Below, in pieces: positions 16,527 to 23,819 of a stretch of 64,000 nt of DNA (its first letter is position 1; every line of letters begins with the position of its first letter). A program made the position numbers and the translations under genes. Origin of the DNA: CAWCHZ01 sp963795555. Its GTDB lineage: Bacteria > Actinomycetota > Thermoleophilia > Solirubrobacterales > Solirubrobacteraceae. The stretch covers positions 1,612,001 through 1,676,000 of the forward strand of contig CAWCHZ010000002.1 in NCBI GenBank assembly GCA_963795555.1. The letters are read 5' to 3'. Under the pieces are notes generated by a model that saw nothing but the letters and a program-made list of their open reading frames with translations, had not been told where the DNA came from and did no database searches.

Positions 16527-17879
16527 ATGAGCTCCTACGCAACACCGATGCAGGAGCTGTTCTGGCATGGCCGGGCACAGGACCCAAGCCTGCCGTGGGG
16601 CACGTTCCGCTTCTCGCGAGAGCTGAAGGGCGATCTGGACGTGAATGCGCTCCGCGCCGCGTTTCGCGGCGTGATCGGACGCCATGAGGCTCTACGAACG
16701 TCCTTCCGTGAGCGGGACGGCGTCCTTCAGCGATCGATCATGGCCAGTGATCCTCGAGCTGACCTCGAGGTGCTCGACCTTCGCGGGCTGGATGGGGATG
16801 AGCGTGACGCCTGTATCGCACCGGTTCGTGCGTGGCTCGCGGCCCCGTTTGACGCAGCGACGGGGCCTTTGATTCGTGGCAAGCTCGTGCGGTCCGAGGG
16901 CGATGCTTGGACGGTGCTGCTCGCGTTGGATCACCTCATCTTCGACGGCATGTCGATTCGCATTCTCTTTCAGGATTTGTGGGCGTACTACCGCAGCTTC
17001 ACATCTGGGGCGGCGCCGCGATTCGCGATGGAGGTCGTTCCGTTCAGCGACTTCGCAGACTTCCAGCAGCAGGCCATCACCGGGCCGCAGTTCGCTCATC
17101 AGCGCGCGTATTGGGAGCAAAAGCTTGCCGACAGCCGCGTGCGAATCGACCTGCCGTTGCGGGCCGACAATGAGGCTGTCACCTCGACGCGCCTCGACGT
17201 GGCGACCTTTCCCGAGCTGTCTCGGCTCACAGCGAAGGTCGATGCGCTTGCTGCGAAGCATAGGGTGACCACGTTCAGTGTCTTGACCGCTGCCGTGGCC
17301 ATCGCGCTCACGTCGTATGGCGATGACGAGTCGATTCTCATGGGGTCGTTCTGGGCGAACCGGCATCGGTTTTGGAACAAAGCGCTCGTGGGGCTCGTCG
17401 CTGACTTTGTTCCATTGTCCCTCGACGTCGATCGCGGCCGCTCCGTCCGGGACCTGGTTGTCGCAACGCGACAGGAGATAGCGCAAGCATTCGCCAATGG
17501 CGACATCTCGCCGATGACGACCACCGGCCACATCCCGATGACGTTCAACCCACCCAGAGAAGCAGCCGGCACGGCCTGCGGTCCTGAGGCCTGGGTCAAC
17601 TACGTGGAAGGCCACGAGAACCTGGCGGGCAGAACGGATCGAGCCATGGACTTCGAGCTGCCGCCAGAGGAATTCCCCGGACGGGGGGCGCCCCTGATGT
17701 TCTTCATGAGGCGATCACGCGGAGCGCTGTCAGGCATGGTCGGCTTCAACAAGAATCTCTTCGCGAACGAGGAAGTCGAGCGCATCGCGCGGAGAGCCGA
17801 GCGAGCGATCGAGAGCATGGTCGCTCGGCCCTTTGGGCGGGTCGGTGAGGTGATCGAAGATGCGAGATCGTGCGCCTGA
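16527..17879 (+). CDS. Free-standing condensation-domain protein 2
   Basis: A 450-residue second condensation-family protein. QELFWHGRAQDP and RHEALRTSFRERDG are the N-terminal C1/C2 motifs, and the active site reads ALDHLIFDGMSI (HxxxDG complete, first His replaced by Asp). ILMGSFWANRHRFWNKALVGLVADFVPL is the C5-like segment. It is more canonical than its neighbour and is the better candidate for the bond-forming enzyme. It begins 16 bases after the previous stop with GAGGGA upstream and is the last gene of the cluster; there is no thioesterase or reductase for release. Confidence 0.84.
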   Translation: MSSYATPMQELFWHGRAQDPSLPWGTFRFSRELKGDLDVNALRAAFRGVIGRHEALRTSFRERDGVLQRSIMASDPRADLEVLDLRGLDGDERDACIAPVRAWLAAPFDAATGPLIRGKLVRSEGDAWTVLLALDHLIFDGMSIRILFQDLWAYYRSFTSGAAPRFAMEVVPFSDFADFQQQAITGPQFAHQRAYWEQKLADSRVRIDLPLRADNEAVTSTRLDVATFPELSRLTAKVDALAAKHRVTTFSVLTAAVAIALTSYGDDESILMGSFWANRHRFWNKALVGLVADFVPLSLDVDRGRSVRDLVVATRQEIAQAFANGDISPMTTTGHIPMTFNPPREAAGTACGPEAWVNYVEGHENLAGRTDRAMDFELPPEEFPGRGAPLMFFMRRSRGALSGMVGFNKNLFANEEVERIARRAERAIESMVARPFGRVGEVIEDARSCA

Positions 17880-17916
17880 GGGTGGATCACGGCGCGACCG
17901 CGCCACATCCCCACCC
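17880..17916. terminator. Nested hairpin between convergent genes
   Basis: An outer GGGTGG/CCACCC pair encloses an inner GGCGC-GACC-GCGCC hairpin. It begins at the stop of condensation protein 2 and precedes the stop of the minus-strand secreted protein, so it could end transcription from both sides. Confidence 0.5.
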
Positions 17917-17926
17917 GCCGATGCGC

Positions 17927-18367
17927 CTAGCTGCAGCTGGTTGAGGAGATCACCCGCGGGCCGGTGTAGGTGGACTTGCCGCTCACCCAGTTGGTGCCGG
18001 TGGTAGCTGCGATCTCAAACCAATAGGACCCGGCGGACAACGTTCCACTCGTCCACGCGGTGGTGATGAGACCCGAGGCGACGACGGAGTAGCCGCTCGA
18101 GGACGAGGTCTTGGACTCGTAGACGGTGTAGGTTGAGGCGTGCGCCACCGAGCTCCATGTGACCTTGACACTCGTCGTGGAGGAGCAGGAGGAGCTGACG
18201 CCGGTCGGTGCCGCAGGCGCGCCCGAGGCGTGAGACTCGCCAGAGCTTCCCGGGTGTAGTCCGACAGTCCAGTTCGCCGCAAGCACGGCGGAGCTGAAGA
18301 CGGTCCAGCACACGATGGTCGCAACTACAAGCCCCCGGCGTGGTGTCGGTCCCAGAATGGGCCGCAC
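17927..18367 (-). CDS. Small secreted protein with a fibronectin type III-like domain
   Basis: A 146-residue exported protein. A signal segment (RRGLVVATIVCWTVFSSAVLAA) precedes NWTVGLHPGSSGESHAS, then a single domain with APTGVSSSC..SVKVTWSSVAHASTYTVYESKT..YSVVASGL and SYWFEIAATTGTNW, the strand pattern of an FnIII domain. Two cysteines could form a disulfide. It starts at a GTG 20 bases after the stop of the secreted gene upstream, with no clear ribosome site, so coupling is likely. It shares the NWxVGLxxGSSGE block with that neighbour. Role unknown; possibly a surface or matrix component. Confidence 0.72.
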   Translation of the reverse strand: MRPILGPTPRRGLVVATIVCWTVFSSAVLAANWTVGLHPGSSGESHASGAPAAPTGVSSSCSSTTSVKVTWSSVAHASTYTVYESKTSSSSGYSVVASGLITTAWTSGTLSAGSYWFEIAATTGTNWVSGKSTYTGPRVISSTSCS

Positions 18368-18386
18368 CAGCGTCGCCGACCGCGTA

Positions 18387-19010
18387 TCAGCTGGTCCAGC
18401 TATCGGTCGCCGGGCTCGTCGTCGCTGTCCCCGCGCCGCCGCTGGCTGTGACGCCCGTCAGCGACGGCATCGAGAAGTATGTGTTCTCACAAGCGGCCGG
18501 CGCCGCAGTCGTCATCGAAGCGTCGTTGGTCAGCGTCACCGTCAGCGGATTGTTTGCCTGACCGCTGGCCGCGACGGTCAGCGCCGTCGTCAGCGTGTGA
18601 GAGCTTCCGCTGGTCCCCGTGGAGTAGTTCCAGATCACGTCGCTCGGGGTCGCCGCGAGGCAACCGGTTTGAGTTGTGGTGAGGGCGCTCGTCGTGTAGC
18701 CCGTTGCGTACGTGGCGTTCGTTGGCAGGTTGATCGCCGTGATCGTGACAGGGAACGGGTTGGGATTCGAGATCGTCGCAACGACGTCGCCGGTGCCGCC
18801 AGGATAGAGCAGGTTGGTCGCCGCAGGAGACGCAACGGCGCTGATGGTCAGATTGCTGACGGACGCCGACTGTCCCTCCCCGCTGGACCCACCATTGAGT
18901 CCCACGACCCAGTTGGTCGCCGCAAAAGCAGCCGCGCCAGCCGCCACGACACCGAGAACGCCTGAGATCGCCTTCGCCCTACGGGAACGCGGGATTAGCC
19001 TCCCGATCAT
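18387..19010 (-). CDS. Secreted SipW-like signal-peptide protein
   Basis: A 207-residue exported protein. MIGRLIPRSRRAKAISGVLGVVAAGAAAFA resembles the signal peptides of TasA/SipW-type matrix proteins, followed by TNWVVGLNGGSSGEGQSASVSNLTI and an Ig-like beta-rich body with VVATISNPNPFPVTITAINLP and a Cys pair near QTGCLA and AACENTYF. GAGGAAGG five bases upstream fixes the ATG at 19010; the longer frame has no ribosome site. It forms an operon with the FnIII-like gene downstream. No catalytic residues are seen; a structural surface role is likely but inferred. Confidence 0.75.
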   Translation of the reverse strand: MIGRLIPRSRRAKAISGVLGVVAAGAAAFAATNWVVGLNGGSSGEGQSASVSNLTISAVASPAATNLLYPGGTGDVVATISNPNPFPVTITAINLPTNATYATGYTTSALTTTQTGCLAATPSDVIWNYSTGTSGSSHTLTTALTVAASGQANNPLTVTLTNDASMTTAAPAACENTYFSMPSLTGVTASGGAGTATTSPATDSWTS

Positions 19011-19259
19011 CTGAGCCTTCCTCGCCTTTGCAGTGCCAAGACAGCCAGGACAGCCGGTTTCCAACACGAGACAGGCTGCCCCCACTCATCGCCAGCAGCG
19101 AGAGGCCAAGTGACTGCTGCAAGTTTTGTGGCACGAGATAAATGTCTTATGCGGAGCTGCGCCACCGGTCAGCGCATCGCTCGAAGCATCGCGCAATGCT
19201 CGGTCGGACTTGAAATCCAGCTTGGGAATCCAGCTGGGCGGCCGGCGCGGGCCCTCGGC

Positions 19260-19325
19260 GGGAGCGATCAGTACCCGCGGTGGGAGCGATCAGTACCCGC
19301 GGTGGGAGCGATCAGTACCCGCTGG
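19260..19325. repeat. 22-bp tandem repeat, three copies
   Basis: Three copies of GGGAGCGATCAGTACCCGCG plus GT (starts 19260, 19282, 19304; the third is slightly degenerate). The third copy contains the final codons and stop of the small minus-strand gene, so the array looks like an expansion of that gene end. The stretch 19011-19259 beside it holds no gene that I can support, only the promoter region of the secreted pair. Confidence 0.85.
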
Positions 19326-19551
19326 TCATGGGCACCGCCTCGCTGCTGAAGCTGCCGCCCTCATCCAACCAGCGCTCGGCGTCCAGGCGATCTCGCGCCG
19401 TTGCAGCATCGCGGCGGGCGGTGAGATCGCCTGGCGGCGGAGCGGCGGAGCGGTGTGCGAACGACGTCATCGAAGGCGGCAACGAGCTCGGGGCCGCCCG
19501 AGCCTTCCGCATCGCGCTGACCGCTTGCGTGATCTGCGTAGCGCGGGTCAT
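19312..19551 (-). CDS. Small hypothetical protein coupled to a LapA-like gene
   Basis: A 79-residue open frame beginning at an ATG that overlaps the stop of the LapA-like gene by four bases. It is polar, with no membrane segment, and ends DAATARDRLDAERWLDEGGSF..VPMTSGY. No family is recognised. The tight coupling supports a real gene, but its short length in GC-rich DNA leaves doubt. Its stop codon lies inside the tandem repeat. Confidence 0.5.
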   Translation of the reverse strand: MTRATQITQAVSAMRKARAAPSSLPPSMTSFAHRSAAPPPGDLTARRDAATARDRLDAERWLDEGGSFSSEAVPMTSGY

Positions 19552-19973
19552 GAGGTGCCACCGCCTCGGCGCCGCGGCGCACGGGTGCGCCAGTGGAACG
19601 TTACGCTGGTCGCCAGCCCGAGCAGCCAGCCTAGGATCGCCGCGAACAGCACCAGCCAGACGAGCGACACGTGCGAGCTGCCGAACACCCAGCTGACCCT
19701 CACGTGAGCGGTGTTCGAGGCCGCCAGCGCGACCAGGAACGCGACCAGGGCGACGGCCAGGATTGCGTACCCGTGCAGGCGCGACCGGTGGGCCTTGCGG
19801 CGAAAGCGCCCGCGCCGTGTCTCCACGCCGGTCGCGGACTGGGCGATTGGCCGCCCGGCGGCGACATCCCCCCCGCGGGCGATCGGTGCGCCGTTGCTAA
19901 CGGGGCCCGTGATCGTTGCGGGGATCACTCCCGGCGCCGGCGAGGTGACCGTGCTGCGGGTCTGAAAGAACAT
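19548..19973 (-). CDS. LapA-like (DUF1049) two-helix membrane protein
   Basis: A 141-residue inner-membrane protein. After a ~65-residue basic Ser/Pro/Arg-rich cytosolic N-terminus come two helices: YAILAVALVAFLVALAASN and SLVWLVLFAAILGWLLGLATSV, separated by TAHVRVSWVFGSSHV. This hairpin with the N-x-x-x-V-x-V/F-x-W pattern is the LapA (formerly DUF1049) domain, found in envelope-assembly proteins of proteobacteria and with unknown role in actinobacteria. AAGGAG eight bases upstream supports the ATG at 19973. Paired 20-bp repeats lie just upstream. Confidence 0.75.
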   Translation of the reverse strand: MFFQTRSTVTSPAPGVIPATITGPVSNGAPIARGGDVAAGRPIAQSATGVETRRGRFRRKAHRSRLHGYAILAVALVAFLVALAASNTAHVRVSWVFGSSHVSLVWLVLFAAILGWLLGLATSVTFHWRTRAPRRRGGGTS

Positions 19974-19994
19974 CTGAGGACTCCTTGGGTTTGC

Positions 19995-20034
19995 GGAGGG
20001 GATCTTCTAGGTCCCGGAGGGATCTCTTAGGTCC
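19995..20034. promoter_or_regulatory. Imperfect direct repeat upstream of the LapA-like gene
   Basis: GGAGGGGATCTTCTAGGTCC (19995-20014) is repeated as GGAGGGATCTCTTAGGTCC (20016-20034), a 21-base period, or two helical turns. It lies 22 bases before the LapA-like ATG and in the divergent region with the next membrane-protein gene, so it is a plausible regulator site. Confidence 0.45.
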
Positions 20035-20167
20035 TCTCGAAGAATCACTGGTCCAGCATAGCATGAAAAATGAGTCTAGAAACATCAGCCTAAAATGCGA
20101 TGCCTGGCCATCGCCTCCGGTGGGCGTTTCTCGACCAACCAGGGCCAGGACCTCCCTGGGCGTGGCG

Positions 20168-20872
20168 ATGCGTGACAATCGTGGGGTGAGCGAGGCGGAT
20201 GCGCGTGAGGAGGAGGTCGAGTCCCGGTTCGAGGCGACGCTTGCCGTCGGGCTCGTGATCGGGCTGCAGGTCACGCTCGCGCTGGTCAGCCTTGCCGGTG
20301 GCTGGAAGCTGATCGGACTCCGGGGATGGGTTTGGCTGATCCCGGCCGTTCCCGAGGCCGCGCTGTTGCTCGCGCTGGCGTGGGCGGCACCCCGGCATCG
20401 TCTCGAGCAGATGGGCCACCGCCGCACGGTCGCGCTCGCGCTCGTCGGCGTGGTCACCGCGGCAAATGCGCTTGCGCTGCTGGCTCTGATCGCGTCGCTG
20501 CTGAGTGCGCAAGAGAAGAGCGGCGGCGAGCTGCTGCTGAAGGGCGCCACGATCTGGAGCACGAACGTGATCACCTTCGGGCTGCTGTTCTGGGAGTTCG
20601 ACCGCGGCGGGCCGATCCGCCGGCGCGCGCCGGATCCGCGGCCGCGCGACTTCCAGTTCCCGCAGGACGAGAACCCGACGCTCGCCGAGCCGGACTGGCA
20701 CCCGCGACTGGCCGACTACGTGTACATCTCGTTCACCAACGCGATCGCGTTCAGCCCGACGGATGCGATGCCGCTGACCCGGCGCGTAAAGATGATGATG
20801 CTGGCGGAGTCTGCGATCTCCGCAACGACCGTGCTGCTGGTGGCCGCGCGGGCGGTGAACATCCTCCGCTGA
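20168..20872 (+). CDS. Conserved membrane protein of unknown function
   Basis: A 234-residue protein with about five hydrophobic stretches: ATLAVGLVIGLQVTLALVSLAG, WVWLIPAVPEAALLLALAWAA, TVALALVGVVTAANALALLALI, ATIWSTNVITFGLLFWEF and a C-terminal MLAESAISATTVLLVAARAVNIL. Between the last two sits a polar loop (RDFQFPQDENPTLAEPDWHPRLADYVYISFTNAIAFSPTDAMPL) that resembles the pore region of small channel-like proteins; I cannot name the family. ATG at 20168 is the first start near the conserved body; GTG at 20186 is an alternative. Confidence 0.7.
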   Translation: MRDNRGVSEADAREEEVESRFEATLAVGLVIGLQVTLALVSLAGGWKLIGLRGWVWLIPAVPEAALLLALAWAAPRHRLEQMGHRRTVALALVGVVTAANALALLALIASLLSAQEKSGGELLLKGATIWSTNVITFGLLFWEFDRGGPIRRRAPDPRPRDFQFPQDENPTLAEPDWHPRLADYVYISFTNAIAFSPTDAMPLTRRVKMMMLAESAISATTVLLVAARAVNILR

Positions 20873-21009
20873 CCGGCGATGGGCGGGTCGACCGACGATT
20901 GCCGAAGCGTTGGCGCGAGCTCTCCCGAAGCTCGCCGCAGCTCGCAGGACAGCTGCACCGGTGTAAAATTGGCTGCACTCGAAGCGCGAAGGCGAGGAGG
21001 CTTGAGACG

Positions 21010-21384
21010 ATGGCCGAGCACCAGCGGGACTCCGAGTGGAACGTCGCCGAGTGGCATGGCAAGATGCTGATCGACCGTGACGGCGAGAAGATCGGCAAGC
21101 TGCAAGACGTGTACGTCGACGTGGAGACCGACGAGCCGCAGTTCGGGACCGTGAAGGAGGGCTTCATCGGCCGCCACCTGACGTTCGTGCCCCTAGGCGG
21201 CATTAAGGTCGGTCCCGACGACCTACAGGTATCGGTCTCCAAAGAGCAGGTCAAGGCCGCACCCAACATCGAGCAGCACGGCGATGAGCTCTCCCAGGCA
21301 GACGAGTCCGTCCTCTACCACCACTACGAGCTCAACTACACCCCGCCTAACACGGAGAGCGGACGTCGGCTCGCACGCCGCTGA
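21010..21384 (+). CDS. PRC-barrel domain protein
   Basis: A 124-residue soluble protein with a PRC-barrel: WHGKMLIDRDGEKIGKLQDVYVDVETDEPQFGTVKEGFIGRHLTFVPLGGI is the typical beta-barrel signature. The C-terminal part (VSKEQVKAAPNIEQHGDELSQADESVLYHHYELNY) is common to actinobacterial stress-associated PRC-barrel proteins. GAGGAGG about ten bases upstream supports the ATG. The PRC-barrel is a protein-protein interaction fold; a precise role is unknown. Confidence 0.88.
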   Translation: MAEHQRDSEWNVAEWHGKMLIDRDGEKIGKLQDVYVDVETDEPQFGTVKEGFIGRHLTFVPLGGIKVGPDDLQVSVSKEQVKAAPNIEQHGDELSQADESVLYHHYELNYTPPNTESGRRLARR

Positions 21385-21489
21385 GTTGCCCCGTCCGACG
21401 GCGCACCTGCCCGCAAGCACCTGCCCGCGGCGGGCGTCGCGCCCGGCGCGACCAAGGGTTCGAGCACGGTCTCTCCGGCCGGAAACCGC

Positions 21490-22533
21490 ATGTCGGGCCG
21501 TGTCGTCAGCTCGCTAGACGGCTTCCAGCGCCGCCACCGGTGGGCCGGCTTTCCGCTGGCTGTGGTCTACAAGTTCGCCGATGACCAGGGCGGCTATCTA
21601 GCGGCGCTGATCACCTACTACGGGTTCCTGTCGCTCTTTCCGCTGCTGCTGTTGCTGGTGACGATCCTCGCCTTCGTGCTGCACGGCGATCCGCACCTGC
21701 AGGTCAAGCTGTTGAACTCGGCCCTGGCCCAGTTTCCCGTGATCGGCAGCCAGTTGCGCGAGAACGTGCACGCGCGTTCGGGCAGCGGTCTGGCACTGGT
21801 GGTCGGGATCGTGGGCACGCTGTATGGCTGCCTCGGTGCCGCGGGAGCGACCCAGAACGCGCTCAACCGGGCCTGGGCCGTGCCACGCAACCAACGCCCA
21901 AACCCGATCAAGTCACGCCTGCGGAGCCTGCTGCTGGTGGTCGTGCTTGGGGTCGGCGTCCTGGTCACCACCGGGCTGGCGGGTCTGACGACCGGTGCGG
22001 GCGCGTTCGGCGCCAGCGTGGCCGGCGGGCTGCGAGCCGGCGCGATCGTGCTCTCCGTGCTCGCCAACATCGCTCTGTTCATGCTCGCCTTCCGCGTCCT
22101 GACCGTGCGAGACATCCCCACGCGTCACCTCCGCCTGGGCGCTGTGGTGGCCGGGATCGGCTGGCAGCTCGTGCAGCTGCTTGGCACCTACTTCGTCACC
22201 CACGCGCTCAAGGGCACTCGCGAGGCGTACGGCGTGTTCGGGCTCGTGCTTGGACTAATCGCCTGGATCTACCTCCTGGCATTGGTCACCGTGCTGGCGA
22301 CTGAGATCAACGTCGTGGCCCAGCGGCACCTGTGGCCGCGCGCGCTGCTGACCCCGTTCACCGACGATGTGCAGCTGACCTCGGCCGACAAACGCAGCTA
22401 CGCCGCCTACGCCGAGAGCGAACGCCACAAGGGCTTTGAAACCGTCGACGTCGACTTCCACCCACCGCAGCAAGCCAGCGCCCGCGATCGCGAGGAGACG
22501 AGCCCCGGCGATCGCCGAGAACCCGAGGCCTGA
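21490..22533 (+). CDS. YihY/virulence factor BrkB family membrane protein
   Basis: A 347-residue inner-membrane protein with six predicted helices. The family signature is FADDQGGYLAALITYYGFLSLFPLLLLLVTIL near the N-terminus, then GIVGTLYGCLGAAGATQNALNRAWAVP and IPTRHLRLGAVVAGIGWQLVQLLGTYFV, ending with VFGLVLGLIAWIYLLALVTVLATEINVV. A charged cytosolic tail follows. The family is widespread and once misannotated as ribonuclease BN; its role is unknown, perhaps transport. Length is normal for the actinobacterial subgroup. Confidence 0.9.
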   Translation: MSGRVVSSLDGFQRRHRWAGFPLAVVYKFADDQGGYLAALITYYGFLSLFPLLLLLVTILAFVLHGDPHLQVKLLNSALAQFPVIGSQLRENVHARSGSGLALVVGIVGTLYGCLGAAGATQNALNRAWAVPRNQRPNPIKSRLRSLLLVVVLGVGVLVTTGLAGLTTGAGAFGASVAGGLRAGAIVLSVLANIALFMLAFRVLTVRDIPTRHLRLGAVVAGIGWQLVQLLGTYFVTHALKGTREAYGVFGLVLGLIAWIYLLALVTVLATEINVVAQRHLWPRALLTPFTDDVQLTSADKRSYAAYAESERHKGFETVDVDFHPPQQASARDREETSPGDRREPEA

Positions 22534-22620
22534 AACCCGTCTAGCTGACAGCGGAGTGCCTCAGCCGGCAAGGTAGGAAATCGTTGCTCACCATGGCATG
22601 AAATTCAAATCACGAAATGC

Positions 22621-22626
22621 TAGACT
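22621..22626 (+). promoter_or_regulatory. Candidate -10 element for a leaderless transcript
   Basis: TAGACT lies seven bases before the ATG at 22634, and no Shine-Dalgarno sequence is present. In actinobacteria this arrangement is typical of leaderless mRNAs whose first base is the start codon. No good -35 is seen. Confidence 0.4.
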
Positions 22627-22633
22627 TTAGTTC

Positions 22634-22966
22634 ATGGCTGAGACCACTGTCCCGGGCTGGACGTTTTTGACCAACCACGCGCAGGTGCTGGTGTGCATCG
22701 CTCAGGACCCCGGGATCCGCTTGCGCGACATCGGCCAACGGGTCGGGATCACCGAGCGCGCCGCGCACCGGATCGTCGTCGAGCTCGCCGACGCCGGTTA
22801 CATCACCCGCAAGCGAAACGGCCGCCGCAACCATTACACGATCAACGCGCACTTCCCGCTCCCGGACCCGATCGCCCGCGAGCAGAACGTCGGCGAGCTG
22901 CTAGCGATCCTCACCCATCCACCCGCAACCAACCAGCGCGCCGCTCCTAGCAAAGCGAGCACATGA
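22634..22966 (+). CDS. Winged-helix transcriptional regulator
   Basis: A 110-residue DNA-binding protein. DPGIRLRDIGQRVGITERAAHRIVVELADAGYITRKRNGRRNHYTIN contains a helix-turn-helix followed by a beta-wing with the KRNGRRNHY strand, like MarR and Lrp/ArsR-type winged helices. No ligand domain follows, so it may act as a small dimer. Its stop overlaps the ATG of the frameshifted transporter downstream, which may be its target. Confidence 0.85.
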   Translation: MAETTVPGWTFLTNHAQVLVCIAQDPGIRLRDIGQRVGITERAAHRIVVELADAGYITRKRNGRRNHYTINAHFPLPDPIAREQNVGELLAILTHPPATNQRAAPSKAST

Positions 22967-23430
22967 TCACCGGCCTACTGCTAGCAGCCGGCTGCGCACA
23001 GGCCGGCAGCATCGGGGTGCTGCTCAAGCAGCGCGGCGCGGTCGCGGCACCCACCGTCCTCGCGCGCCACCCCCTGCGCAGCGCGATCAACCTGTTCGGG
23101 TCCAAGTGGTGGACGGTGGGCTGGCTGGTCGCCCTCGGTGCGTGGCTGTTGCACGTTGGCGCGCTGTCGCTGGCGTCGCTGTCGCTCGTGCAGGCCACGA
23201 TCTCCGGCGGGCTTGTGTCCTGGCGATCCTCGCCGAGCGGTTCTTCGGCCTCCAGCTCGGACGCCGGCAATGGACCGGGCTGCTGGTCACCGCGGTCGGA
23301 CTGGCCGTCCTCGGGCTGACCGCAGCGCCGGCCACCAACGACCGCGCCTCGGCGGCCGCGCTGATCGCTGTCGAGTGTGCCGTGATCGTCATCCTCGGCG
23401 CGGCACTGCTCCCCGGGCGCCAGCGCACCC
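22963..23430 (+). pseudogene. DMT/EamA-like transporter fragment with frameshift
   Basis: The frame starts by ATGA overlap with the regulator gene and reads MITGLLLAAGCAQAGSIGVLL...WWTVGWLVALGAWLLHVGALSLASLSLVQATISGGLV. Around 23217 a G is missing, and the sense continues in the next frame as LAILAERFFGLQLGRRQWTGLLVTAVGLAVLGLTAAP and a last helix ALIAVECAVIVILGAALL. The pattern matches the first EamA half of a drug/metabolite transporter; the second half is missing. Either a decayed gene or a short transporter with a sequencing error. Confidence 0.6.
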
Positions 23431-23819
23431 ACCCCCGCCGACACTCACCCCCCGATCCCCACCACAGCGATCACAGCTCCACAACAGGCCACAACCTAAG
23501 GCGAGCCCGGGTCTGCACGGTGACCGATGAACCCCTGGCGACGATGTCAGCGCCCCCAACGGCAGTCGCAGCGGGCCCGCTGCACGCGTCGCGGTTGTGC
23601 AAAGCGCGGAAAGGGAGTAGCTTCGATAGTGCAGCTGACCCTGCGGACAGGACTTCAGCCCCGAGCCCGAAAGCCACCGAAGCGCGATCGCGCTGAGGCG
23701 CGGAGCTTGAGGAAAATGATCGAGACCCGCGGGGCCAGCCGCTGAATCGCCCGTCGGGTCTCGTTCCCTCTGTCCTCTCGCGCGCGACACCCACCAGAGG
23801 GTCGGGGAGGTGCTGAGCA
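23431..23819. other. Non-coding stretch
   Basis: Between the transporter fragment and the small coiled-coil gene I see no supportable gene, RNA or repeat. Open frames on both strands here are low-complexity artefacts of GC-rich sequence. Confidence 0.5.

Noticed and set aside
19260..19325. Possible CRISPR array
   Set aside because: Three units with no variable spacers; a simple tandem repeat.
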